DNA from: Tilletia caries
Taxonomy: Eukaryota > Basidiomycota > Exobasidiomycetes > Tilletiales > Tilletiaceae
Reading direction: 5' to 3'
Length of the DNA stretch: 64,000 nucleotides
Assembly (NCBI GenBank): GCA_032718865.1
Contig: JALUTQ010000001.1
Span: 372,001 to 436,000 of the forward strand
Of the stretch, positions 22,245 through 32,375 are shown in pieces (the stretch's first letter is position 1; the number at the start of each line of letters is the position of its first letter). The translations under genes were made by a program, and so were the position numbers. Below the pieces are notes generated by a model, which was given only the letters and a program-made list of their open reading frames with translations, was not told where the DNA came from and searched no databases.

Positions 22245-23105
22245 ATGATGCAGCTCTCCGCCTCCGCTCTTATCCTCGTTGCTATCGGCACTGCTTCAGC
22301 CACTTTCATCCCCGCATCCGCAGACGCCTGTACTGTCCTGCAGCGGGCTTCCCTCACCAGTGAGTCTATGCATTCTCCGAAGGACACGTCTCTCCAACGC
22401 TACCATTGACTGATATTCTCTTCCATACGTCTTTTAGACCTCGACAAGTTTGGCTGCGCGAAGGCTAGCGTTCACGTCCTTAGCAAGATGAAGCCCATCT
22501 CCAAGAATGAAACCTGCCAGGCCCTCCAGGACGGTGGCCTGATCAACCTTAATGCTTTCGGCTGTGCCAACGCTGAGGCCAGCTTTTTCACGTTTGGAAG
22601 CCACAAGTCTGGTCCGGAAGGCTCTAGGTCTGCCTCTTGCTCCGCCAAGAAGATCTGCACAGTCATGCAGAAGGGTCTTGTGAATGTCAACGTCCTCGGT
22701 TGCTTCAGCTTCGACTTTGACTTCTTCCACGCCGGGGGATTCCACGTTGGCGGCAACCGAAGCAAGCGTAATGCCACCCACCATCACCACCACGCTCAGA
22801 ATCCCGCCCCAACCGACCCCACTTCTGGCACCGTTTACACCCCTGGGACGCCTGGTACTCCCGACGTCGCTGATCAGCCAGGCACTTCCGGCCATTCGGG
22901 CCACTCCAGTGGCATTGCTCCTGCTGGAGCCGGTGCCGACGGTAATTCTGCCAGCCCCGGAGCCCCCGCTGGTGCCCCCAGTCCCACCCCTCCTGCTGAG
23001 CCCACCAATTGCGACGCCCAGACGTGTCAGATCCTCCAGAAGGGTGGTCTGATCAACCTCAACCTCCTGGGCTGTGCTAAGGCGAGCGTTCACATCGGCC
23101 CCTGA
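22245..23105 (+). CDS. Secreted cysteine-rich four-repeat protein (copy A)
   Basis: Two exons, 22245-22359 and 22438-23105, give 260 residues. The first exon is a signal peptide (MMQLSASALILVAIGTASA); MM at the start leaves ATG 22245 or 22248 equally possible. The mature protein has four related units of pattern C-x-x-L/M-Q-x-G-x-(I)-N-L/V-N/D-x-L/F-GC: CTVLQRASL/TNLDKFGC (split by the intron), CQALQDGGLINLNAFGC, CTVMQKGLVNVNVLGC and CQILQKGGLINLNLLGC. Between units 3 and 4 lies a low-complexity spacer rich in Gly, Pro, Ser and Thr that begins with RSKRNATHHHHH, including a KR dibasic site. I recognise no named family. Regularly spaced Cys pairs suggest a disulphide-bonded extracellular repeat protein. 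The close paralog in inverted orientation at 24912-25551 supports the gene model. Confidence 0.85.
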
Positions 23106-23975
23106 GCCAATCGAGCCGCCGCACGCAGACCAAACATTGAATGTTGTGTCGCGGACACGGCTTGACCTAACTTGGACACTTTCTTCTTCTTGATTCGGTC
23201 TTACCTAATCACTCACAGTCGCAAAGACGACTCCAGTGACGTCTTGGGGTATCTTCTTGCATCTCTTACCTGTCTGCTACGTCGATTTCCTTCTTTCCTT
23301 TCGATCGTATACAGCCTTGTATCTTGCTTCTTGTGGTTACTGCTGCTCTGCCACGGTTGAAAACAAGCGTTTTGATTGGAACATCATGACTATACGGCCC
23401 AGGTCGGCGATGATCGTATTGATGAAGGCAGTAGCTGATACATACGAGTACTGCTTCCCGCGACCTGCTTGCCTCGTCTCGGTGCGATTCCGTAAACGGC
23501 ACGGATGATCATTGCGATAAGGGAATGACATCGCATGGTGCACCGTTTGCCCATGTAAACAGGTGGGTATAAGAGCGATCGCTGTGAACGAGGAGGACTC
23601 GGTAGACCGTAAAGGAATGATAAATGTTGCTACGACGGGCTCGAGCGTGTCATCCTGCAGCCTAGGACAACCTGATGTTCTTCCATCGAAATCGCTTTCA
23701 ATGGCGTATCGCCGTGATGCGTGATGATCGGATGATGTCTTCAGCTTGCCTATAGGGGCAGGTCATCTAGGCAATCCATGTTCCTTCTTCACCGGTTAGT
23801 ATCGATTCATATATGTAACAGTCTTTCGAAGTATTTTGCTCAGGCTCAAGAGCTCGAGGAAGCCTCATCTGCAGCTTATGGTAGTGTTGAGTGAGAGCCA
23901 AAGCGTCAATCTGAGTAAGCTGCCCAGGCGCGTGCGCTTCAACCATCAACCCTCCTCGTTGCGATTAGCCAGCCT
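23106..23975. other. Spacer inside inverted duplication
   Basis: 3' flank of copy A and the centre of the inverted arrangement. No gene is recognised; short frames at 23172-23508 show no family resemblance. Confidence 0.35.
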
Positions 23976-24320
23976 ACTGTGGCTTCCGCTTCGATGTATA
24001 CACCTACATCGAGCCTGGAGACGACTCTCAGACCGCCGTTATAGACCGGGTCCTGTCCCTCGTCGTCCGAGCGCCCCAGACCGCAGGAGGCCATGACAGT
24101 GGCTCATGGAGAACGAGATTCGTCAAAGTCTCCCTTCGACGGCACGGACCCATGTTCCGCTCCATCAAGATTACATGTGGAGGCAGGGTATTTCCAGCCT
24201 ACGAAAGCAAGGTCGGCATGTGTAACACACTCGACCAAGTGCCCACTGAGGATAATGACGAAGAGTACCAACTGCGTTATGAAATGTTAACGCAACAAAC
24301 AAAGAATGCAACTCGGAAAT
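23976..24320 (+). pseudogene. Further fragment of the unknown duplicated gene
   Basis: A coding-like stretch reads FDVYTYIEPGDDSQTAVIDR, then FVKVSLRRHGPMFRSIKIT, and continues to about 24320 (QVPTEDNDEEYQLRYEMLTQ). Its start resembles DDVYVELRAGPQTVI at about 21115-21165 in the left broken copy (shared DVY and QT-x-VI), so it is probably a third relic. No start codon or full exon structure could be assigned. Function unknown. Confidence 0.4.
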
Positions 24321-24911
24321 AAACGTTCTCAGGGCAGGACGCAGGACGGGATGGATCAAAACAAATCACTGATGACTGATGAGTATGTATATGTATCAAG
24401 CTCAAATACACACCCCGATGAATAACAGAAGCAGTGAGGTAACGACCTGAGGATGTGATGGCAACGAAAGGAAAGGCAATTACCATTTTCTCACGCTCAA
24501 ATTCTCGGCCAGTTGACAGCAGCTGCGCGATGTATGGCCTGATGCTTCTATCCATCTCAGCTCACTTTCGATCGCTCAGCGCCGTGATCTTCGTGCAAAG
24601 TCTTCAAATTGTCCCCGGGACAGGGAATGGGCTGGATTCAAGCTGAAGAAGACAGCATGCTTCCCCGCCGCCTTGAAAGTGTAGTGAATGCCACAGGCAA
24701 TGTATGTGAGAGCTGTGTTAACGGACAGAAGAATACAGGCCGAGAGAGGGAAGGAATGCGAGCAGCGTTACAGAGAGGGTCGTCCGCAACCGTGTGTCCA
24801 TATCTATGGGCGAGAGCGAGTCAAGAGAGAAGAGGCGTCCAGATTCTAGGTCTAATCGCGTCCGCAAGGAAAGAACTGATCGGCAAGGTGGCATGTGCCG
24901 GTATCGGTTGT
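24321..24911. other. Spacer downstream of secreted gene B
   Basis: 3' flank of the minus-strand gene B. No gene, RNA or repeat recognised. Confidence 0.35.
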
Positions 24912-25551
24912 TCAAGGACCGACGTGGGCGCCCACGTTCCCACAGCCGAGGAGGTCGAGGTTGCCCAGACCGCCCTTCTGGAGGATCTGGCACGTCTCGG
25001 CGCGACAGCTGGCGGGGTTGGCGGGGGTGGGAAGGTGGGCGTGCTTGCGCTTGCCATGACCACCGTCCAAGTGGACCCCGGCGAGACCGAGGACGTCGAG
25101 GTCGACGTTGGTGCAGCCAAGGAGGTCGACGTTCAGGAGTCCCTTCTGCATGACCGTGCAGAGCTTCTTAGCGGAGCAAGAGGCAGACTTGGTAGTGCCA
25201 TCAGCGAGAACGTTGGCCTCGACCTTGGCACAGCCGAGAGCGTCCAGGTTGATCAGGCCACCGTCCTGGAGGGCCTTGCAGGTCTCGCTCTTGGCGATCG
25301 GCTTCGTCTTGCTGAGGACGTCAGCGCTAACCTTTGCGCAGCCAAGTTTGTCGAGGTCTACAGAGGGAGAGGAAGGAAGATCAGCCAAAGAGTGCGCCGG
25401 GAAAGCATGACGAACGTGGATGTAGAGACTCACTGATGAGGGAGGCCCGCTGCAGGACAGTGCAGGTGTCTGTGGACGCGGGGACGAAAGCGGCGGAAGC
25501 AGAGCCGGCAGCGGCGAGAAGAAGAAGAGCAATGGAGGCGGTGAACTGCAT
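24912..25551 (-). CDS. Secreted cysteine-rich four-repeat protein (copy B)
   Basis: Paralog of the gene at 22245, in opposite orientation. Exons 25551-25434 and 25357-24912 give 187 residues. The signal peptide is MQFTASIALLLLAAAGSASA. The same four cysteine units occur: CTVLQRASL/IDLDKLGC (intron at exactly the same place and phase), CKALQDGGLINLDALGC, CTVMQKGLLNVDLLGC and CQILQKGGLGNLDLLGC, ending GNVGAHVGP against KASVHIGP in copy A. The long Gly/Pro/Ser spacer of copy A is reduced to about 15 residues (HGKRKHAHLPTPANPA) that still contain KR. Cys positions are conserved throughout, arguing for selection on the fold. Family and function are unknown to me; an extracellular or wall protein or effector-like role is only inference. 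Confidence 0.87.
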
Positions 25552-25691
25552 TGTGAAGAGTTGTGTGAAGGGGTAGATGGAAGCAGAAGCTGGAAAGATT
25601 GGCTGAGGTAGGGTATGTTGAGAGAGTGAGAGAGGGAGAGAGTGGATGAGGAAAGAAGGTCGAAACAGAAGTCAGGGTCAAAGGTATCTCC

Positions 25692-25702
25692 CCTTTTATG
25701 CC
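25692..25702 (-). promoter_or_regulatory. TATA-like box of secreted repeat gene B
   Basis: On the minus strand GGCATAAAAGG, followed by GGAGATACCT, about 145 bases before the ATG at 25551. It matches the box of copy A. Confidence 0.62.
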
Positions 25703-25959
25703 TTCTGCGGGACCAGATCGACTATAGCGAGGGTGTATAGGGAGGAGAGAGGGTGAACCATTACCTTGTACGAGTAGAAGAATCTACAAGATCTATAGCA
25801 TACCGATGGATGAAATGAAATGTTTCAGGTATGCGTTCCACGCCGTAGGCAACGCAACGAGATCTCATAGTCGAGGGAACAAGGAAACCGAGATCCTGGA
25901 TCTGTAGACTTCATTTCATTCGATGGTGATCACACTCGTTCGTCGATCTCTATAGCGCT

Positions 25960-26650
25960 TCTTTACTCGGGTAGCAAGCAGAACGTATGAGAGAGCTGTG
26001 TTTGGCTCTCCGTTGCTCGTTGCTGAGACGCTGAACTCGTGTTACACGAAGGCTTCAAAGGTCGAGCCGGCTTCAACGTGAGATCTGCCGCCTCAAAGAT
26101 ATGAATTCGAGCCGACATCTGGATCGGATATTCTGTGGTGTTCCGGATGGTAGGTGAGAAGAACGCAGATTTGGTATCATACATACATCAAAGTCGGATA
26201 GTGTCGGAACGGTGAAGTCCTCGTATCCGTAACCTCGGCCTTCGCTTTCACGACTCTGGATCAATGCCGCCCTTCTTCTCAGCAGACGTCTGAACCAGCG
26301 CCTCAACAATGCTGCCCTTGCGTTCGGCAGCAGCTTGGATGGTGAGGATGTCTTCGCGGGTGATCTTGGCAGCGTTGCGCATCGAGCGGAAGATGGAGTT
26401 GAGGCAATCGAAGAGAACGGGCGGAGCCTGGAACTCGGTCACTTGACCTGTCGTTTCATCCAGCGTAGCTGGAACTGCCTCGCTCTCGTCCGGCTCTTGA
26501 TGTTTACGGGACCCAGACGGATGCTCCGACTTGCACCGACATTACTGCAGCATGGAATGGGCGGCAGCAACACACTCGGCGGTGGCGGAAATCTCGGTGG
26601 TGATGCCGACGGGCGACGGCTGATAGGGCAGGTGGACTGTTGAGATGATG
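25960..26650 (-). pseudogene. Decayed unknown gene, right copy of inverted duplication
   Basis: Minus-strand pieces match the plus-strand relic at 19734-21480. 26504-26460 encodes NIKSRTRARQFQLRW, and 26445-26252 encodes TEFQAPPVLFDCLNSIFRS, NAAKITREDILTIQAAAERK and IVEALVQTSAEKKGGIDPES. This runs on as GRGYGYEDFTVPTLSDFD up to a possible GTATGT donor near 26192. Another piece upstream reads STVHLPYQPSPVGITTEISA. The two shared blocks are about 15-20 bases apart here but about 1.2 kb apart in the left copy. No complete gene could be assembled and no family is recognised. With secreted gene B next to it, the order mirrors the left arm. Confidence 0.5.
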
Positions 26651-26852
26651 CTACTTGCAGCTGTGGGGGGGTTCAGTTCTTTCTTGTCAGCGCGCATTCA
26701 AATTGAACTGTGCAAATCTGAGCACCGCTGGAACCATACCGGGATTGTACGAGAGTCCCTTGTTGGGTCACTTTGGCAACATTGAGCTTGTGTTGGATAA
26801 CTTGGTGGCCTCGATACCGAAGCATGATCAAGACCGAGCTTGGCTGCACCCT

Positions 26853-26942
26853 CAGGCGTCAGGCGTCAGACATCAGGCATCAGGCATCAGGCATCAGGCA
26901 TCAGGCATCAGGCATCAGGCATCAGGGGCATCAGGCATCAGG
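26853..26942. repeat. 7-bp microsatellite (CAGGCAT)n
   Basis: About twelve copies of a heptamer, CAGGCGT at the left edge and CAGGCAT in the body, with two interruptions at the right (CAGGGGCAT, CAGGGCT). Heptamer period means it is open in all frames. It is non-coding as far as I can tell. Confidence 0.9.
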
Positions 26943-28637
26943 GCTCATCCCTCATCGACCATCGTTCTGACTCTGGGTTTCTTGGACTTTAGAAATGTTC
27001 GATTAATGTCACCATCGTACTCAATCCGACACTAGCATGCTGTGTGGTTGGATATCAGAGGAATACGGAATGGACACAGTCAAATCGATCTGATACTCTG
27101 ATTACGTTTACGTTCCTGCGTGAGGTGATATGTAAAGAACGTTCGGTTCATTTTTGTTTGTTGAGAAGATCCACAATATATCCATGCTGACCGAGTGCTT
27201 GTCGCTATGGTATATGGTCGGCTGAGGTCTAATGGAACGTTCCCGCTGGCCCAACGTCCGCGTAGAAACAGAAGTTAGGGCCGACCGCACCCTAGAAATT
27301 TCCTCACGAGGCATGCTGCACCCACCTCACATCTTTCGGATAGCGTGATCGCTATTAAGGCAAGGGAAGAATTGCGTCAATAGCGCACGCTATCGCAAGC
27401 AGGGGTACATACATATGACCTATGTACTCACCGCGCCAGACATCCCCTCGCCGTTATCCTTGCGAGCATCACAAAGTTCGTCACCAGCGAGGTAGTGACG
27501 GCCAGCTTCGACTTAGTGGAAGATAACTTCATGGTGAGGTGGAGTATGAGCGGAGAACGGCGAACAGAACCTCAAGCTTGAATGAGATTGGGGATCGTAC
27601 GCAACGACGCCTTCATGACTGAGAGAAGAGAGGGAGGTGCAGAAAAAGGCCTCGTTCGCTACGTTCCTGTCTGACGATGCTGTTAGTAAGTGTGAGGGTT
27701 TCCAGAGCACAGAATGTACTCAGGGTTTGGGCTTAGAGCACCAATACGTGCTCGCACGTCGATGCAGCTTCCCCGGAGCGTACCGGGGCGCAACCGCAGA
27801 CGCGATTTGCGAAGGAGAGGAACGACTGGGGAGGTGTGTGGGGTCTTGAATCCAGTGAGTGCGGAGTGAGCAAGTCGAGCGACGTGGTGGTAAGAGGTCT
27901 CGACGCATGCCGTCTCATCAGAAAATTTTCTTCTCGCTCTCCTTGCTCCCTCCATTTCCTCACAAGGCTCTGCGTTCCGCTTTCAGGGCAGAACTATCAA
28001 ATCCAGTGATATAAGAACTGGTAGGCTGGGAAAGCTGGAGCAAGGTGGAGTTGAAGGCCAGGAGCTAAAGCTCGAGCCACGAGAACAAGTAATAGCAAAG
28101 GAAGAAGGTTTTGATTGAAAGCAGAGGTGTAGCTCGATATTCACAAGACCGGATGAGGAGAACATCTGGAGACAAGGGGAAGAGCGTGGGGATTATGTGG
28201 ATTCGAGGGGAGAAGAGACGTAGAAGCAAGGAAAAGCATGAATGGCTCGAGAAGCATGGCGTGGTGGCTGGACTTGAGATCAAGGCGTGAGATCATGATG
28301 TCGAGGAGTTCAAAGACGACACTGACGAAATGAGCAGTCCGAAGGTGATGGAAACAGCGAAGATGTTGAGCTGCGTATCCTCTGAGAAAGATGGAAGAGT
28401 ACGTTTTTCGGGTACAGCTTTGACATTTGACACCTTGGTGCTGTCTGAATCGTACGTTACGTATGTAAGTACGCGTCGTATCCTTGGAAGGGCCGCTTGT
28501 GCCGTCGAGGATGTAGAAAATGTGCCGTCGAGTATGTAGAAAGAGGAGGGAAGATCCAAAACGTCCGAAAGATGCATATCACAGCCTGTATTCTGCACTG
28601 ACAGAGACAGCCTTGGCGGTGCTTCCGACAATACATA
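26943..28637. other. Intergenic, possible isolated secretion-signal exon
   Basis: No gene can be supported. On the minus strand an ATG at 27532 opens a signal-peptide-like exon (MKLSSTKSKLAVTTSLVTNF and on) ending at a good GTGAGT donor at 27431. It lies upstream of the right decayed gene and could be its first exon, but I could not connect it. The stretch 27640-28637 has only weak frames; some of it is the 3' flank of the membrane protein at 28638. Confidence 0.3.
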
Positions 28638-29958
28638 TCATCCTCGACTGCGCCCATCCACCAATGATTCTGCGTCCAGCTGAGCCACAGCCTTCGCCTC
28701 AGCAGACGTATCCCGCTCCAAACCGGAATTGATGGACCAGTCGTCGGCCGAGCCGTAGTGCCGCACCTCAAAACCACCATCAAACTCGCCAACCGCATGA
28801 CTGCTCCTCCAGAGCCCCGGCATCCCATAAAGCTGCCTCCTATTCCACCTCCTCTCCTCATCCTGAATATACCTCTGTACCCAGCGCAATGCTATCCCCG
28901 CCGTAGCCGCGTTCCAGACGACAAACAAGAAAAAGTTGGCACCGAAGTTCAATGCCTCGAGGTTCCGGCCTCGACTGTAATTGGCAAGGCCGAGGGTGAG
29001 AACGAGGGCGAGGGCAAAGTAGAGCAGGAAGGAGATTCCTAGGAAGACGCTGACGACGGTGTTCATCTCTCGAAAGATTGGGGAAGAGTCGTACCGGCGT
29101 GAGAAGGCTTGGCGGGAACTATACCCGCCACCGCCTTCGACCTGTGGCACGGTTTTTGGTGATGGGAAACAATTGTCAGCTCAAAAGAGTCCCTCGAACC
29201 ATCCGTAAAAGAGGAAGCGGATAGAAACCAGGGCACAGAAGATACTCAACCGCTGTAAGGTCTTCCCAGAGGTACGCCAACGCCGGGCGGAAGGGCATCC
29301 CCGCCTTGACTGAGCTCAGCCTACAAGGCTGTTTGATGCCCGGAGAAGACGACAGCGCGGTGACGAGGATGATCGACAATCCGAAGATACCCATCGTGAT
29401 GGGGTACTTGAGGACGAGAGGGATGAAGGCGCCCTTGCGAGAGGCCACGAGCATGGGTATGGAGGCGCCAATACCGATCAGCAACGATAACCATTGAAGT
29501 GTATCGGCCCGGAAAAGGGTCCGTTTGGTTCTTTGCAGAAGGGTGGACCGAAGTGGCTGCGGTGGACGGGACGTGGAGGGCGAAGGCAAAGAGGGGTCTG
29601 CACGCGGTATGAACGGGCTACAAGCTCCATTTTGGCGGCAAAGCTGGTAGTAACGGAAGAACCATTGTGGGATCTTCGGTTTCTCACCCGAATTGTCAGC
29701 TTCTTAACTCTTGTGAGGACGCAGGATGAGAGAGAGCCTTCAGAAACTCACCTGCAGGACTCCCATCGAAATACTTGTATATCCATACACAGTGCTCCGG
29801 TGGACACCCTCGACCGCATAGCTGAGCACGTAGTAGACCACGCAGGGCGGCACAACGCAGACGAAGAGGAGTAGGCCAACGCCGATGTACAGACCGCGTT
29901 TGCGTTCCTTAGTCATGGGGTATTCCAGCGGAGCGGGGCCGGCAGGAGAGGCAAACAT
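28638..29958 (-). CDS. Polytopic membrane protein of an uncharacterised fungal family (1)
   Basis: Three exons: 29958-29752, 29673-29251 and 29141-28638, giving 377 residues. I recognise it as a fungal multi-pass membrane protein family without known function. Family features are KERKRGLYIGVGLLLF with PPCVVYYVLSY (first membrane segment), IPQWFFRYYQLCRQNG at the exon 2 start, MPFRPALAYLWEDLTAVEGG and RYDSSPIFREM. About six hydrophobic segments are present. The Ser/Pro-rich loop before RADTLQWLSLLIG varies in the family. The acceptor of intron 1 is an atypical AAG and the donor of intron 2 is GTTGAG; both joins are chosen because they restore the alignment with the neighbour at 30689-31838. 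Same strand and similar length suggest a tandem duplication. Confidence 0.78.
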
Positions 29959-30688
29959 GCTTGATGTTCGATAGGGGACAAGCGACTGATCAGCTGGACG
30001 GGAGAAGCTGAGAAAGGAGTGTTGGGGAAGGGAAGAGAATGAAGGAGTAAGGGGAGGTGTTCAGTATAAATACGGAATACCTCTGGTAAGCTAGTATAAG
30101 CGGATCGAACGGAAGAAAAGGGCGTGAATGAGGCACCGAATGTTTCCGTGTCTCCGCGAGACGAGGTACATAACTTGAAATTGCACAGCCTTCGTTGCGG
30201 CGTTCAGAAACTGCGCTTACGGCACGCCGTGAAGGCGGAATTGAGTTCGAGTTGAGACGGATGATGGTTCGCGTTGAGATTGTGGTGGTGAATTGATTGT
30301 GGTGGTTGTAAAGAACTGTGTGAGGAAGGTTATGTATACGGAAGGAATTCGATGAGACGCGGGCGCCTTGAACGGCAACGCCAAAATCTTCTCTGTATCT
30401 CATTCTAGCCCAGCGAGGGCGTTCAGGCGTTCAGGCGTAAGGTTAAGATGAAGTACCCTCAGCCGGAGCGCCCGATGCGCGGCGTGAGAATGTGATGAGA
30501 GGCGCGCATATGTATAGCTGTTGCGAGGGTAAGTGTAGGGGGTATACTTTTATGAGCCGAAGCACAGAGTCAATGAATGTGAAGGGAAACGTTGAGATGT
30601 AGAGGAGATCACACCCGGACCGTCCATTTTTCTAGAATCTAGACGCGGGTAGAAATGACGAGGAGCTCTGGGGTTTCCGCAGGCGATC
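29959..30688. other. Intergenic between the two membrane-protein genes
   Basis: Promoter of the gene at 29958 and 3' flank of the gene at 30689. No further feature recognised. Confidence 0.4.
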
Positions 30689-31838
30689 CTACGAAACGAG
30701 ATGATCGCGAGACTCCGGCAGACGATCGAGGGAGGGCTTGTCTGCCCACCAGATCTCTTCGGCCCGCATGCTGTCCAGGCCGTGTTTGATTCCGACGTAT
30801 GCGGTCAGACCGAGCCAGAGAGTCAGCAGGACAAAGTTGGCCGCCCAGGATGCATCCTCGTATTTTCCGTGAGAACTGCTGTCTCCGTAGAGGGCGTAGG
30901 TGATGATGAAGGCGACGATGCAGAGTCCGGTGAGACTGTAAGCGATCAGCCAGCTGAGGGTGAGGAGCATGCGTCGAAAGGGTGGAGATTGTCGATACCG
31001 TCGATCCAGAGCGTTCCGAAATGCGTTCCCACCTCCACCATCACAACCCACCAAGTCCTCCCAAACGTAGAACAGGGCTGGCCGGAAGGGTTCGCCCTTG
31101 GGAACGATGCTGAATCGGGCCGGCTGGACGATAGTGGCTGATTGACTGAGGGCTGTGACGGCGAGTAACGCTAGGCCGATGTACCCGAAGATGATGGCAG
31201 GCATGAGCACAAGTAGAGGAAAGTAGCCATCTGCGCCGTTGACACTCGTTGCAACCACAAGTACGGCGATGCCAAGGATTGTTCCAATAAGAAAGCCTAC
31301 TTGGAAGGTGTCGTTCCTACGAAGTGCCCACCAGAAGCCGGTTCGATTGCCGTCTGGTAGCAAAGGGCTCCTCCGACCGTTTTGCTTAAGGAGGCACCAG
31401 AAGCGATATGGCACTTGGGGCAACTAATTATTCGGTCGATCATTGCGTACAGAAAAGAGTCCAGTTGTCAAAAAATGGTATCACTATTATGCATGTGTAT
31501 CGAAGACTGACCTGTAACGCTCCCAACGCTGCACTCGCGGCTGTGTAGTAGTCGACTGGCTTGAGTCTTGGATGGATCCCGTACTTGGCTGCGTAGAAGA
31601 TGATGGTTGGGAGAGCGATGTTGAGGAAAATGATCGTTCCGACAGTGATAAAAAGACTTCGCTTCCTTGCCGAGGTCATGATATAGTTGAGCGAAGGTGG
31701 ACCTCTTTCGGATTCAGAATATGACGTGGTCGTCCTACTGTGATCGTGGAAAGGGTCGGTGAGCGCGGCGGATGACGGGGTGAGCATGCCTGAATGAACG
31801 TCCGTATCGGGTTCAGGGGGGAACAAGGAAGATGCCAT
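30689..31838 (-). CDS. Polytopic membrane protein of an uncharacterised fungal family (2)
   Basis: Two exons, 31838-31512 and 31423-30689, give 353 residues. The exon 2 start is set by the TTAG acceptor, giving LQ then LPQVPYRFWCLLKQNG, matching LQ then IPQWFFRYYQLCRQNG in the downstream neighbour. Family features are ARKRSLFITVGTIIFLNIAL, PTIIFYAAKYG, FSIVPKGEPFRPALFYVWED with LVGCDGGGGNAFRNALDRRY, and RQSPPFRRM. About six membrane segments are present. The N-terminal 50 residues (MASSLFPPEPDTDVHSG and on) are polar and poorly conserved; an internal Met before TSARKRSLF is an alternative start. The role is unknown. The gene ends up about 0.5 kb from the gypsy insertion, which lies upstream of its start. 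Confidence 0.8.
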
Positions 31839-32375
31839 GCCTGGACACTGTTGGCGAAGCTGAAAGTGCAGGAGAACGCGATTACGGCTGTGGTGGTAGG
31901 AAGGATGGAGGGACGATAGACAAGAAGACGAGGAGAGGTCGAGATGTTCGCAAACGGGAAGTTGGGGCAAGGCAGAAGCCGACCGTATATGGGAAAGGAA
32001 GGAAGGAAAGCAGTCACAATAACGATGGATCTTCCTTCGGAAAATTCGAAATTCACCTGACTGCTGACTGGGCGTTTGTCGCAAAGGGTTGAATGCCTGT
32101 GGTGGACGAAAGGAAGATCCAACTCGCCGTCACGGAGACCGGAGTCACTTGGTGAATGAAATCTTTGGTCCGCCTTCTGAGCTTCTGAGTCTGTGAAATA
32201 TAGATGTTCCGCTCCGAGATTCCCGCGCTGGATCAGCCTCTGCTTCGGCTCATGGTGCCATCCTAACGTTGGCCTCGCTCGACAGTCGGTATGTACCATG
32301 GAGACGATCGTCCTCTGCTGCCTCGAGAGTCGAGTCTCGACGTCCCAGAACTCAGGCCGGGGAAACGGAGCATGC
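31839..32375. other. Promoter region of membrane-protein gene 2
   Basis: 5' flank of the gene starting at 31838, ending at the CATGC target duplication (32371-32375) of the gypsy element. No other feature. Confidence 0.45.
32371..32375. repeat. Target-site duplication, left of gypsy
   Basis: CATGC directly before the LTR that starts TGTGGTTGACC. The identical CATGC follows the other LTR at 43819-43823. Confidence 0.92.

Noticed and set aside
22245..22386. Reading secreted gene A as a 47-residue unspliced protein
   Set aside because: Reading through the intron ends in a stop after LTSESMHSP; splicing at GTGAGT restores repeat 1 and matches the paralog intron exactly.
26853..26942. Possible CRISPR-like array
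   Set aside because: A simple 7-bp tandem repeat without spacers, in a eukaryotic genome.
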